Source of the DNA: Phaeodactylibacter xiamenensis | GTDB lineage: Bacteria > Bacteroidota > Bacteroidia > Chitinophagales > Saprospiraceae | Direction of reading: 5' to 3' | DNA: 64,000 bases | Assembly (NCBI RefSeq): GCF_000759025.1 | Contig: NZ_JPOS01000012.1 | Coordinates: 248,001-312,000 of the forward strand | In this document: positions 34,323 to 42,982 of the stretch, piece after piece | Layout: every line of letters starts with the position of its first letter | Numbering within the stretch: position 1 is the first letter of the stretch | Notes under the pieces: model-generated | What the model was told of the DNA's origin: nothing | What the model saw: only the letters and a program-made list of their open reading frames with translations | Database searches by the model: none | Program-made: the position numbers and the translations under genes

Positions 34323-35606
34323 ATGTACCAATTTCCCGAAACGAATAAATTCCGGGCACGAGAGGTGCTGGAGCTGGATTTTGATATCCGGGAACAGGAT
34401 AGAGCAAGGGAGCTGTATGTGGAATTGGACGAAGCGCGCGGGGATGCCTACCGGGAAGAACTGCTCTATCTGCTCAGTATTGACGAAGACGAACTGAAAG
34501 CTGGCAGCGACCGGTACGTCAAAGTCATTTTCTCCGGGCACCGGGGCTGTGGTAAATCGCTGGAATTGTACCGCATCCATCAGTATCTCAATAATCCGGA
34601 CCGGTACGTTTCCCTTTTCATTGATATGGAGCGGGAACTGGAAATTGCCCACTTTCAACCCGAGGATTTCTTTGTCACCATTATCGTCTGGCTTATTGAC
34701 CTGGTGAAAGAGCAGGAGCTGGAGGTTGACCTCAAACCGCTCAATACGCTTGCCGAAGATTGGCTGAATGAGGACCACGAAGTCCGCAAGGAATGGAAAG
34801 AGGAACAAGGGGAAGCGGCCTCTGTAGAAGCCAAAGCCGGCCTGGGTTTCTGGGACTGGTTGTCTTTCAATGTGGGGATCAAATCTTTCTTTACCGGAAC
34901 CTCCAAAATATCGCGCACCCTACGGCAGCAAATCCGCAAGGAGCCGCTTAAACTACAGGCGCAGCTGAACAGCCTCATTGAACAAGTCCGGAAGGAGGTT
35001 GTGCAAAAAGGTAAGGGCAGGGACTTGCTGCTGGTATTCGATGGGACAGAGAAAATCCGCTACGAAATCTATAAAAACTTATTTGTCCAGGACTCTTTCC
35101 TGATCCGGGAGCTCAAGGTCAACCTGATCTGTGCGGTGCCCATCAATGCCTTTTACGATATACAAACCGGAGTGACCTCTGATGCCTACGAACGGGTCGT
35201 CTTGCCCATGTTCAAGATCACGGATGATAATGCCCACCTATTCAAAGACATCATCAGCAAGCGGGTAGACCTGGAGGCTTTTTTTGCAGCAGAAGCGCTC
35301 GACATCATCGTCCACTACTCCGGAGGCTGCCCCCGGCAATTGCTGAAGATTGCGAGTACCGCTTTGCGCAAAGCACTGGGCAAAAAGGTGGAAAAGCAGC
35401 ATGCCGAGGCCGCCATTCACTTGCTGGGGCAGGAAATGTTTGAGCGTCTGGAAAAAGCGCATGTGGAAATCATTCAGCAGCAAGCCTTCGAACACGCAGA
35501 CGAAGACATCAAGGAACTATTGTTCTCCCTGGCTGTGTTGAAATACAATGGCAAGCGCAAAACCAACCCATTGCTTAACGAATTCATTCCTGCCGATGAG
35601 CGTTAA
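34323..35606 (+). CDS. P-loop (STAND/AAA-like) ATPase paired with a TPR protein
   Basis: A 427-residue protein. The P-loop is GHRGCGKS (residues 72-79), preceded by a short N-terminal helix region. A probable Walker B is LLLVFDGTEKI (Asp240). A GGCPRQLLKIASTAL segment near residue 340 resembles the sensor/winged region of STAND and KAP-type NTPases. No membrane helix or signal peptide is seen. It overlaps the downstream TPR gene by 11 bases. The pair reads like an NLR-type sensor split over two genes, but no effector domain is recognised. Function is not established. Confidence 0.75.
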   Translation: MYQFPETNKFRAREVLELDFDIREQDRARELYVELDEARGDAYREELLYLLSIDEDELKAGSDRYVKVIFSGHRGCGKSLELYRIHQYLNNPDRYVSLFIDMERELEIAHFQPEDFFVTIIVWLIDLVKEQELEVDLKPLNTLAEDWLNEDHEVRKEWKEEQGEAASVEAKAGLGFWDWLSFNVGIKSFFTGTSKISRTLRQQIRKEPLKLQAQLNSLIEQVRKEVVQKGKGRDLLLVFDGTEKIRYEIYKNLFVQDSFLIRELKVNLICAVPINAFYDIQTGVTSDAYERVVLPMFKITDDNAHLFKDIISKRVDLEAFFAAEALDIIVHYSGGCPRQLLKIASTALRKALGKKVEKQHAEAAIHLLGQEMFERLEKAHVEIIQQQAFEHADEDIKELLFSLAVLKYNGKRKTNPLLNEFIPADER

Positions 35607-37344
35607 ACCCCATACCTATCAAACCGCAGACTGGGACGAACTGGAATACGTCCTGAGCGAACGGCATAAGCCGGCCACCCTGGTCTGCAGTTTTGATACG
35701 CTCAGCACCAAAGAAAAGGCGATTGCTCAATTCAAAAGAACATTCCCGCAGTACACCCAGCACGAAATAGACACCACCGGCGAACAGGTCGTTTCGCTCT
35801 TCCGCTACCTTAATGAAAAGCTGCCCGCCCTGGCGAATGCCCAAAACGGCAACATCCAAACCCTCGTCCACCTCAGCGGCCTGGAATACAGCCTCATGGC
35901 TGAAGACCCGGCGGGCCCGGGCTTGTTGTTGCCGGAGCTGAACTTTGAGCGCGAGCTCGTTTTCCGTGACCTTCCAGTTGTTTTGGTGATCTGGGTCAAT
36001 CATTACACCCTGAAGCGCCTGCAGAAGGAAGCCCCTGACTTCTGGGATTGGGTACAGTACCAATACCATTTCAGCAGCCCGCCGGAGCTGATAGACCGGG
36101 ACCCGGTGGCTTACGATGGCCCTCTGCCGAGTAAGGGCTTCACCCCCGAGCGCCTGGCGCGGGTGGAAGAAATGGAAGCCCGCTACCAACGCCTTGACCA
36201 ATCCGGCGACGACCGGGAGCAAACACTGCAAAACATAGCAAACCTGCTGGAAACCCTTGGGCGGGAATACCTGGAGATTTTTGAAGGGGAGAAGGCGGTT
36301 GCGTATTTCACGAGATTGCTGGCGGTGCGGGAGCGGTTGGGAGATAAGTTTGAATTGGCTGCCGCCTATTTTTATTTGGGAGAAGCCTACAGAATTGCCC
36401 GGCAAATGGTGCCCGCTGTGGCTGCCTACCAGAAAGCATTGAATGTTTTCCTCGAACTGGATCAGGCAAAAAATGCAGCCCTCTGCCACCACCGTACGGG
36501 AATGATTTATGCCGAATTTAGGTACTGGGATAGCGCACTGGAGCACTATCACAATGCCCTGACAAATACGAGCGAAACCGATGATTTACCCGGAGCTACG
36601 TACCACCAAATCGGGAGGATTTACGAAGAGCAACGGCAGTGGGGACAAGCACTGGAACACTACCACCAAGCCATCGAGTGGTTCGAGAAAACAAAGCAAC
36701 ACCATGAGCTAGGAGGCTCCTACCACCAAATCGGCCGGGTCTACGAAGCGCAACGGCAGTGGGAGCAAGCCCTCGAAAATTACCACAATGCCATCGAGTG
36801 GTTCGAGAAAACAAAGCAGAGCCACCAACTCGGCAGCTCCTACCACCATATCGGAATGGTCTACGAAGAACAACGGCAGTGGGATAAAGCACTGGAACAT
36901 TACTACCAAGCTATTGATTGGGATGAAAAAACACAGCAACACCACCAACTCGGCATATCCTACCACCAACTCGGAAGGGTCTGCGAAGAACAACGGCAGT
37001 GGGGACAAGCACTGGAACATTACCACAAAGCCATCGAGTGGAATGAAAAAACACAGCAACAGCATCAACTTGGCATATCCTACCACCAACTCGGAATGGT
37101 CTACCAAAAGCAACAGCAGTGGGAGCAAGCACTCGAACATTACCACAAAGCCATCGGGTGGAAGGAAAAAACACAGCAACAGCATCAATTAGGCGCAAGC
37201 TATGCGTGCGCAGGTCTGGTTCACAAGGCGCAGGAAGATCACAAGACAGCCAGGCAGTACCTGGAAAAAGCCCTCCGCCTGGTCAAAAAGCACAATACCC
37301 CTTTCATCGGTGCGATAGAAGAAGTACTAAAGGAGCTTGATTAA
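35596..37344 (+). CDS. TPR protein with near-identical repeats, partner of the ATPase
   Basis: A 582-residue protein. The first ~170 residues hold a domain with PATLVCSFDTLSTKEK and LVIWVNHYTLKRLQKEAPDFW; the latter resembles segments in large ATPase/TPR or CHAT/TPR proteins. TPR repeats follow from about residue 215. From 36598 to 37197 there are five 40-residue repeats (e.g. SYHQIGRVYEAQRQWEQALE) that are nearly identical, then a diverged capping repeat. The start ATG overlaps the ATPase stop. The N-terminal extension of the frame inside the ATPase gene was discarded. Confidence 0.85.
   Translation: MSVKPHTYQTADWDELEYVLSERHKPATLVCSFDTLSTKEKAIAQFKRTFPQYTQHEIDTTGEQVVSLFRYLNEKLPALANAQNGNIQTLVHLSGLEYSLMAEDPAGPGLLLPELNFERELVFRDLPVVLVIWVNHYTLKRLQKEAPDFWDWVQYQYHFSSPPELIDRDPVAYDGPLPSKGFTPERLARVEEMEARYQRLDQSGDDREQTLQNIANLLETLGREYLEIFEGEKAVAYFTRLLAVRERLGDKFELAAAYFYLGEAYRIARQMVPAVAAYQKALNVFLELDQAKNAALCHHRTGMIYAEFRYWDSALEHYHNALTNTSETDDLPGATYHQIGRIYEEQRQWGQALEHYHQAIEWFEKTKQHHELGGSYHQIGRVYEAQRQWEQALENYHNAIEWFEKTKQSHQLGSSYHHIGMVYEEQRQWDKALEHYYQAIDWDEKTQQHHQLGISYHQLGRVCEEQRQWGQALEHYHKAIEWNEKTQQQHQLGISYHQLGMVYQKQQQWEQALEHYHKAIGWKEKTQQQHQLGASYACAGLVHKAQEDHKTARQYLEKALRLVKKHNTPFIGAIEEVLKELD
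36598..37197 (+). repeat. five tandem 120-bp TPR-coding repeats
   Basis: Units begin at 36598, 36718, 36838, 36958 and 37078, each exactly 120 bp. The DNA is nearly identical between units (CAACGGCAGTGGGA.CAAGC recurs), which shows recent duplication or gene conversion rather than old protein repeats. Confidence 0.9.
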
Positions 37345-37367
37345 AGCGCCCACTTGCCACTTCAAAC

Positions 37368-37892
37368 CTACCGCCCTTCCCCCTCTTCTTTCAACAACAT
37401 CAAAGGGCTGGCCATAAACCACTGCTCCCGGTCTTTGGTATAACCAAAGGTCGCGTGGGGCAGCAGGCCATTGAGGTATTTGGAGACGGCTTTGAGGTCA
37501 TCGGTGGAGAGGCTGACGGAGATGTCGTCCCCATCGCGCAGCTTGAAGTAGAGGGTGCCGTTGCGCAGAAGCTGAAAGCCGAAGGGCAGTTGCTCGGTGA
37601 CCACAGAGTAGACCCACACGATTTCTTTGGGGTGGAAGTGCAGGAGGATCATCAGGCGGCTGTTGGCGACGTTCCAGTTGCTGATCAGGTGAAAGCAGAA
37701 GCGCAAGCCGAGCACAGCACAAATCAGCCCGAATACCGATAGGATAATGCTCTTGGTAAAGAAAGCGTAGATGAAGACCAGCCCCAGCGCCAGCAAGGCC
37801 AAGGCACAGCCCACCTTGAGCCGGTGCTCCCGCCGGAGCCCGCTCAGGATACACTGCATAGCCGGATGCTGATCGGTCTGTTCTGCCTTCAT
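37368..37892 (-). CDS. small membrane protein of unknown function
   Basis: A 174-residue protein with two adjacent membrane helices (VGCALALLALGLVFIYAFF and SIILSVFGLICAVLGLRFCF) near residues 28-67. A soluble C-terminal domain follows. No family recognised. It is convergent with the TPR gene and divergent from parE, with a palindrome (37904-37918) in the shared intergenic region. Confidence 0.65.
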   Translation of the reverse strand: MKAEQTDQHPAMQCILSGLRREHRLKVGCALALLALGLVFIYAFFTKSIILSVFGLICAVLGLRFCFHLISNWNVANSRLMILLHFHPKEIVWVYSVVTEQLPFGFQLLRNGTLYFKLRDGDDISVSLSTDDLKAVSKYLNGLLPHATFGYTKDREQWFMASPLMLLKEEGEGR

Positions 37893-37903
37893 CGTTTTTT
37901 AAG

Positions 37904-37918
37904 ACAACAATTTGTTGT
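37904..37918. promoter_or_regulatory. palindrome ahead of the membrane protein gene
   Basis: ACAACAA T TTGTTGT is a perfect 7+7 inverted repeat just upstream of the minus-strand ATG at 37892, placed as an operator would be. No known regulator is implied. Confidence 0.35.
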
Positions 37919-38091
37919 TTCCGTTGTAAATTAATTGTATTTTAGCACAAAAAATTTAAACTCAGTATTCAATTCATGAAATGTGCATAACTTTTGTACG
38001 TTTCATTAACAAGGAAAGCGGCTTTTTGCTGACCTTACTTTGTGATTTTTTGCACAATATTACCCCGAAACCACCCAAGCATTTTAATTCA

Positions 38092-40002
38092 ATGGCAGAA
38101 GTTACCTATACTGAAGACAACATCCGCTCGCTCGACTGGAAAGAGCACATCCGTATGCGCCCGGGCATGTACATCGGTAAACTGGGCGATGGCTCAGCAG
38201 CCGATGACGGCATCTATATCCTACTCAAGGAGGTCATCGACAACTCTATTGATGAGTACGTCATGGGTCACGGACGGGACATCGACATTAAAATTGAGGA
38301 GGGCCTGGTGTCCATCCGCGACTACGGGCGGGGCATCCCGCTGGGCAAGGTTGTGGACTGTGTCTCCAAAATCAATACAGGCGGCAAGTACGACTCCAAG
38401 GCGTTCAAAAAGTCGGTGGGCCTGAACGGGGTGGGTACCAAAGCCGTGAATGCCCTTTCGGAAAACTTCCGGGTGACATCCATCCGGGACGGCAAAGCCA
38501 AAGTGGCAGAATTTGAGCGGGGCGAACTGGTCAAAGACCACAAGCTGAAAAAATCCAGCGAGCCGAATGGCACCCTGATTGAATTCTTCCCTGATAAAGC
38601 GATTTTCAAAAAATTCCGCTTCCGCAGTGACTACGTTGAGAATCAGCTTTGGAACTATGCCTACCTGAATGCCGGGCTCAAGCTCAATTTCAACGGCAAA
38701 ACCCTGGTCTCCCGCAAAGGCTTATATGATCTGCTGGAGCGCAAAACGGCTTCCGAGCACCTGCGCTATCCTATTATCCATATGAAGGGGGACGACCTGG
38801 AGATCGCCCTCAGCCACGGCAATCATTACGGGGAGCAGTACTATTCCTTTGTGAACGGGCAAAACACCACACAGGGCGGTACGCACCTCAATGCACTGCG
38901 CGAAGCCATTGTGAAAACCGTTCAGGAACATTTTAATAAGAACTACGACCGGCGGGATATCCTTAGCTCGGTCATCGCAGCGGTCAGCATCCGGGTGGAA
39001 GAACCGGTTTTTGAGTCACAGACCAAGACCAAGCTGGGCTCAAGCGATATGGGGCCGGAGGGGCCAACCGTGCGTACCTTCGTAATCAATTTCGTGAAGG
39101 AAAAACTGGACAATTTCCTCCACCGCAATCCGGATACCGTCAAGGCATTGGAAAAGCGCATCAAGCAGTCGGAGCGGGAGCGCAAGGAGATTGCCGGTAT
39201 CAAAAAGCTGGCTAACCAACGTGCCAAAAAGGCTAACCTGCACAACAAAAAGCTACGCGACTGCCGCCTCCACTTTTCCGACAGCAACCGGAAAACAGAA
39301 GAAGAACGGCGCAAGGCCACGACCATATTCATCACCGAGGGAGACTCCGCAAGTGGTTCCATTACCAAAGCGCGGGATGTACAGACGCAGGCCGTCTTCA
39401 GCCTCCGCGGCAAGCCCCTCAACTGCTATGGCCTAACCAAAAAAGTGGTGTACGAAAACGAGGAGTTTAACCTCCTGCAGCATGCGCTGAATATCGAAGA
39501 CGGGCTGGACGAGCTGCGCTACAACCGCGTGGTCATCGCTACGGATGCCGACGTGGACGGTATGCACATCCGACTGCTGTTGCTCACTTTTTTCCTGCAG
39601 TTTTTCCCGGAGCTGGTACGCAACGGGCATCTTTATATCCTAGACACGCCTCTGTTCCGGGTGCGGGACAAGCAAAAGACCTTCTATTGCTACAGCGAAG
39701 AAGAAAAGCAGGAAGCCATCAAGCAACTGCGGGGCGCGCCGGAAGTGACCCGGTTTAAGGGGCTGGGCGAGATTTCTCCAGGTGAATTCAAAGACTTTAT
39801 TGGCGATGGAATCCGCCTGGAGCCTGTGATCCTGAATGAGGACACCAATATTGACGATGTGCTGCAATACTACATGGGCAAAAACACCCCTTCCCGTCAG
39901 GAATTCATCATTGACAACCTGCGGGTGGAAAAGGATGATGCTGAAGAAGCCCTGGAAGAAGCAGAAGCCGAGCTGGAAGAAGAAGCAGTGGCAGCAGAGT
40001 AG
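38092..40002 (+). CDS. parE: DNA topoisomerase IV subunit B
   Basis: ParE (636 residues), the ATPase subunit of topoisomerase IV that decatenates chromosomes with ParC. The GHKL ATPase motifs are present ([10 protein letters not shown] with the Glu/Asn pair, [23 protein letters not shown]). The TOPRIM region follows with [18 protein letters not shown] and [11 protein letters not shown]. The C-terminus has an acidic Glu/Ala-rich tail. GyrB is less likely because the TOPRIM and C-terminal segments resemble ParE-type proteins. parC is not in the window. The start excludes an upstream frame extension with no conserved features. Confidence 0.9.
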   Translation: MAEVTYTEDNIRSLDWKEHIRMRPGMYIGKLGDGSAADDGIYILLKEVIDNSIDEYVMGHGRDIDIKIEEGLVSIRDYGRGIPLGKVVDCVSKINTGGKYDSKAFKKSVGLNGVGTKAVNALSENFRVTSIRDGKAKVAEFERGELVKDHKLKKSSEPNGTLIEFFPDKAIFKKFRFRSDYVENQLWNYAYLNAGLKLNFNGKTLVSRKGLYDLLERKTASEHLRYPIIHMKGDDLEIALSHGNHYGEQYYSFVNGQNTTQGGTHLNALREAIVKTVQEHFNKNYDRRDILSSVIAAVSIRVEEPVFESQTKTKLGSSDMGPEGPTVRTFVINFVKEKLDNFLHRNPDTVKALEKRIKQSERERKEIAGIKKLANQRAKKANLHNKKLRDCRLHFSDSNRKTEEERRKATTIFITEGDSASGSITKARDVQTQAVFSLRGKPLNCYGLTKKVVYENEEFNLLQHALNIEDGLDELRYNRVVIATDADVDGMHIRLLLLTFFLQFFPELVRNGHLYILDTPLFRVRDKQKTFYCYSEEEKQEAIKQLRGAPEVTRFKGLGEISPGEFKDFIGDGIRLEPVILNEDTNIDDVLQYYMGKNTPSRQEFIIDNLRVEKDDAEEALEEAEAELEEEAVAAE

Positions 40003-40125
40003 GAATAAGAACTGCCGAATTGACAATTCAGCACCGGGCGCGTCAGTTTGTCGGTTCCTGGAATAGTGGCACGAATGTTGGTGCATAGGGAGCACGGTGT
40101 AGGTTGGCCCTTTTGCTGCCTTATT

Positions 40126-40140
40126 GGCATGCGCCATGCC
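40126..40140. promoter_or_regulatory. palindrome GGCATG-CGC-CATGCC upstream of lon
   Basis: A perfect 6+3+6 inverted repeat about 78 bases before the lon ATG. It also contains GG and GC spaced by 10 bases as in sigma-54 promoters (TTGGCAtg....ATGCC), a weak match. It could be an operator for heat- or stress-control; nothing firmer can be said. Confidence 0.3.
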
Positions 40141-40217
40141 CGCACATTGGTGTGAACCTTTCAGACAGGTACCGCTCGATTAAAAAATACAACAGCTCCG
40201 GCTGTAAACATACAAGC

Positions 40218-42638
40218 ATGTTTGACGACTATTATATGCAGCAGCGATTAGATGATGATGGCGACTTTCTCCCTCTACTGTCCATAGAAGATGAAGAAGG
40301 TGAGAACCCCAATGAGCAATTTCCGGAAACCCTGCCTCTTCTGGCCCTGAAGAACACCGTTCTTTTTCCGGGCATTGTCATTCCGATTACAGTAGGCCGT
40401 GACAAGTCGATCAAGGCCATCAATCAGGCTCACAATAAAGCCAACAATAAGGACCGCATGGTGGCTGTACTTTCTCAGCGGGACAGCGAAGTGGAAGAGC
40501 CTGGCATTGATGACCTTTTCCGAGTGGGCACGATTGCCCGCATCCTGAAACTGCTGCGCATGCCCGATGGCACCACTACAGCGATCTTGCAGGGCAGGAA
40601 GCGCTTTGAGCTTGAAGACCTTGTTTCAGACGAGCCTTACATGCTGGCCACTGTCCGTACCCTTGAATACGAGCCGGTGACTGATCAGATGGAGTTCGAT
40701 GCGCTTATTTCTTCCGTTTTGGAACGCGCGCAGCAAATCATAGAGCTTTCGCCCAATATTCCTTCGGAAGCGAATGTGATGCTGAAGAACATTCAGAACC
40801 ATTCGTTTCTCCTCAACTTTATCGCTTCCAATCTAAGCGCCAAAGTTGGCATCAAGCAGGAACTGCTCCGGGAAGACAACCTTCAGGAGAAGGGGCAGGC
40901 GTTGCTGAAGCAGCTGAACAGCGAACTCCAACTGCTGGAACTCAAGGACCAAATTGAGAACAAGGTCCGCGTAGATATTGAAAAACAGCAACGCGACTAC
41001 TTCCTCAATCAGCAACTGAAGACGATTCAGGAAGAACTGGGACAAAACCCTCAGGAAGAGGAGATCAACAATATGGCCAGGCGGGCTAAGGATAAAGACT
41101 GGCCCGAAGCCGTTGCCAAAACCTTTGACAAGGAAATCAACCGCCTGCGCCGTATGAACCCGCAGGTAGCAGAGTTTTCTATACAACTCACGTATCTGGA
41201 GCTGCTGCTCGACCTGCCCTGGGAAGAATTTACACAGGATAATTTTGACCTGAAGAAGGTCAAGAAAGTCCTGGATGAGGACCACTTCGGGCTGGAGAAG
41301 GTCAAGGACCGTATTCTGGAGCATCTTGCCGTACTCAAGCTCAAGGGCGATATGAAAGCGCCCATCCTTTGCCTGGTGGGCCCTCCCGGTGTGGGCAAAA
41401 CCTCACTGGGCCGGTCGATCGCCCGGGCTATTCAGCGCAAGTTTGTACGCATGTCGCTGGGCGGGCTGCACGATGAATCGGAAATCCGTGGCCACCGCAA
41501 AACCTACATTGGGGCGATGCCGGGGCGTATTGTGCAATCACTGAAGCGGGCAGGTTCGTCCAATCCGGTCTTTATTCTGGATGAGATCGATAAAGTAGGG
41601 AAGGACTTCCGCGGCGACCCCTCCTCTGCTCTGCTGGAAGTGCTGGACCCGGAGCAAAACGGGACTTTTTACGACAATTACCTCGAATTGGAGTACGACC
41701 TGAGCAAAGTGATGTTCATCGCTACGGCCAACTCCCTGAACACCATTCAGCCCGCACTTCTGGACCGTATGGAAATCATTCAGGTCAGCGGCTACTCCAC
41801 CGAAGAAAAAATAGAAATTGCTAAGCGCCACCTTATACCCGAACAGCGTAAGGAGCATGGCCTGAAGGCGAATCAGGTCAAGCTGGGCAAGCGTACACTG
41901 GAAGCCCTCATCGAAACCTACACCCGTGAATCCGGCGTACGGTCCCTCAATCGCCAAATCGCCGGTGTTATGCGCAACGTTGCCCGAAAGGTAGCGATGG
42001 AAGAGGAGTACGAAGTAAGTGTAAAGCCGGAACACCTGAATGGCATGCTGGGCCCGTCCCGCTTCGACAAAGACCGCTACGCTACGCCCGAAGTGCCCGG
42101 CGTGACGGTAGGCCTGGCCTGGACACAAACGGGTGGCGACATCCTGTTCGTGGAAGCCATTCTCAGCCCGGGCAAGGGCAAACTCACCCTGACCGGCAAC
42201 CTTGGTGATGTCATGAAGGAATCTGCGTCTACCGCATTGAGCTTTATTAAAGCTAACAGCGAAAACCTTGGCATTGACCCCAAAATTTTCGAGGAGAAAG
42301 ATATCCACCTGCATGTGCCCGAAGGTGCGATCCCCAAAGATGGCCCATCAGCGGGCATTACCATGCTTACGGCACTGACTTCTGCCTTTACCGGCAAACG
42401 GGCCAAGACTTATGTAGCGATGACCGGAGAGATCACCCTTCGGGGCAAAGTCCTGCCGGTGGGTGGCATCAAGGAAAAGATACTCGCTGCCAAACGGGCT
42501 GGCATGAAGGAAATCATCCTTTGTCAGGAAAATGAAAAGCACGTCGCGGAAATCAACCCGGACTACATCAACGGGATTGAATTCCACTACGTCAGCCGCA
42601 TGGAGGAAGTCCTGAACATTACGCTCGGCATCCGGTAG
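40218..42638 (+). CDS. lon: ATP-dependent protease Lon
   Basis: Lon (806 residues) degrades misfolded and regulatory proteins. The N-terminal substrate-binding domain starts [18 protein letters not shown]. The AAA module has Walker [12 protein letters not shown] and Walker [12 protein letters not shown]. The protease domain has the catalytic Ser in GPSAGITM and Lys in [14 protein letters not shown]. The chosen ATG excludes an upstream frame extension without similarity. It is followed by a convergent rhodanese gene. Confidence 0.96.
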   Translation: MFDDYYMQQRLDDDGDFLPLLSIEDEEGENPNEQFPETLPLLALKNTVLFPGIVIPITVGRDKSIKAINQAHNKANNKDRMVAVLSQRDSEVEEPGIDDLFRVGTIARILKLLRMPDGTTTAILQGRKRFELEDLVSDEPYMLATVRTLEYEPVTDQMEFDALISSVLERAQQIIELSPNIPSEANVMLKNIQNHSFLLNFIASNLSAKVGIKQELLREDNLQEKGQALLKQLNSELQLLELKDQIENKVRVDIEKQQRDYFLNQQLKTIQEELGQNPQEEEINNMARRAKDKDWPEAVAKTFDKEINRLRRMNPQVAEFSIQLTYLELLLDLPWEEFTQDNFDLKKVKKVLDEDHFGLEKVKDRILEHLAVLKLKGDMKAPILCLVGPPGVGKTSLGRSIARAIQRKFVRMSLGGLHDESEIRGHRKTYIGAMPGRIVQSLKRAGSSNPVFILDEIDKVGKDFRGDPSSALLEVLDPEQNGTFYDNYLELEYDLSKVMFIATANSLNTIQPALLDRMEIIQVSGYSTEEKIEIAKRHLIPEQRKEHGLKANQVKLGKRTLEALIETYTRESGVRSLNRQIAGVMRNVARKVAMEEEYEVSVKPEHLNGMLGPSRFDKDRYATPEVPGVTVGLAWTQTGGDILFVEAILSPGKGKLTLTGNLGDVMKESASTALSFIKANSENLGIDPKIFEEKDIHLHVPEGAIPKDGPSAGITMLTALTSAFTGKRAKTYVAMTGEITLRGKVLPVGGIKEKILAAKRAGMKEIILCQENEKHVAEINPDYINGIEFHYVSRMEEVLNITLGIR

Positions 42639-42657
42639 CACCGCCTCATCAGGCCTG

Positions 42658-42972
42658 CTACTTGCCGGTGCCGTAGTTTTCCGCCCAGCTCATCATGCCA
42701 CCAAGCAAATTGCGAACATTCTTAAAGCCAGCCCGCTCCATGAATTCCTTTGCGAGACCGGAGCGATTGCCGGAGCGGCAGTAGACGATGACCTCATCTT
42801 CCTTGTGCTGTTCCAGTTCGCCCATGCGGCCCATCAGGCTGCCCAGGGGGATGAATTCACCGCCAATATTGAAGGCTGCCCGCTCATTGGGCTCCCGTAC
42901 ATCGAGTAGTACAAAATCTTCGTTAGCGTCCATTTTGGACTTGAGTTCCTGAACGCGGATGTCTTGTGCCAT
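42658..42972 (-). CDS. single-domain rhodanese-like protein
   Basis: A 104-residue rhodanese-like protein. The active-site loop is VIVYCRSGNRSG with the catalytic Cys, and the LLDVREPNERAAFNIGGEFIPLG segment marks the first half. Such proteins transfer sulfur or sense it. The start MAQDIRVQELK is preferred over an upstream extension that lies within the T9SS gene. It ends close to the lon stop (convergent) and sits just downstream of the T9SS gene. Confidence 0.9.
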   Translation of the reverse strand: MAQDIRVQELKSKMDANEDFVLLDVREPNERAAFNIGGEFIPLGSLMGRMGELEQHKEDEVIVYCRSGNRSGLAKEFMERAGFKNVRNLLGGMMSWAENYGTGK

Positions 42973-42982
42973 TTTCGTTTTG

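Noticed and set aside
36598-37197. Regular 120-bp repeats considered as a CRISPR array or satellite
   Set aside because: The repeats are in frame within an intact gene and encode canonical TPR units; there are no unique spacers.
40126-40140. Sigma-54 promoter for lon
   Set aside because: The -24/-12 spacing fits but the -12 box is weak and the sequence is equally well explained as a plain palindrome.
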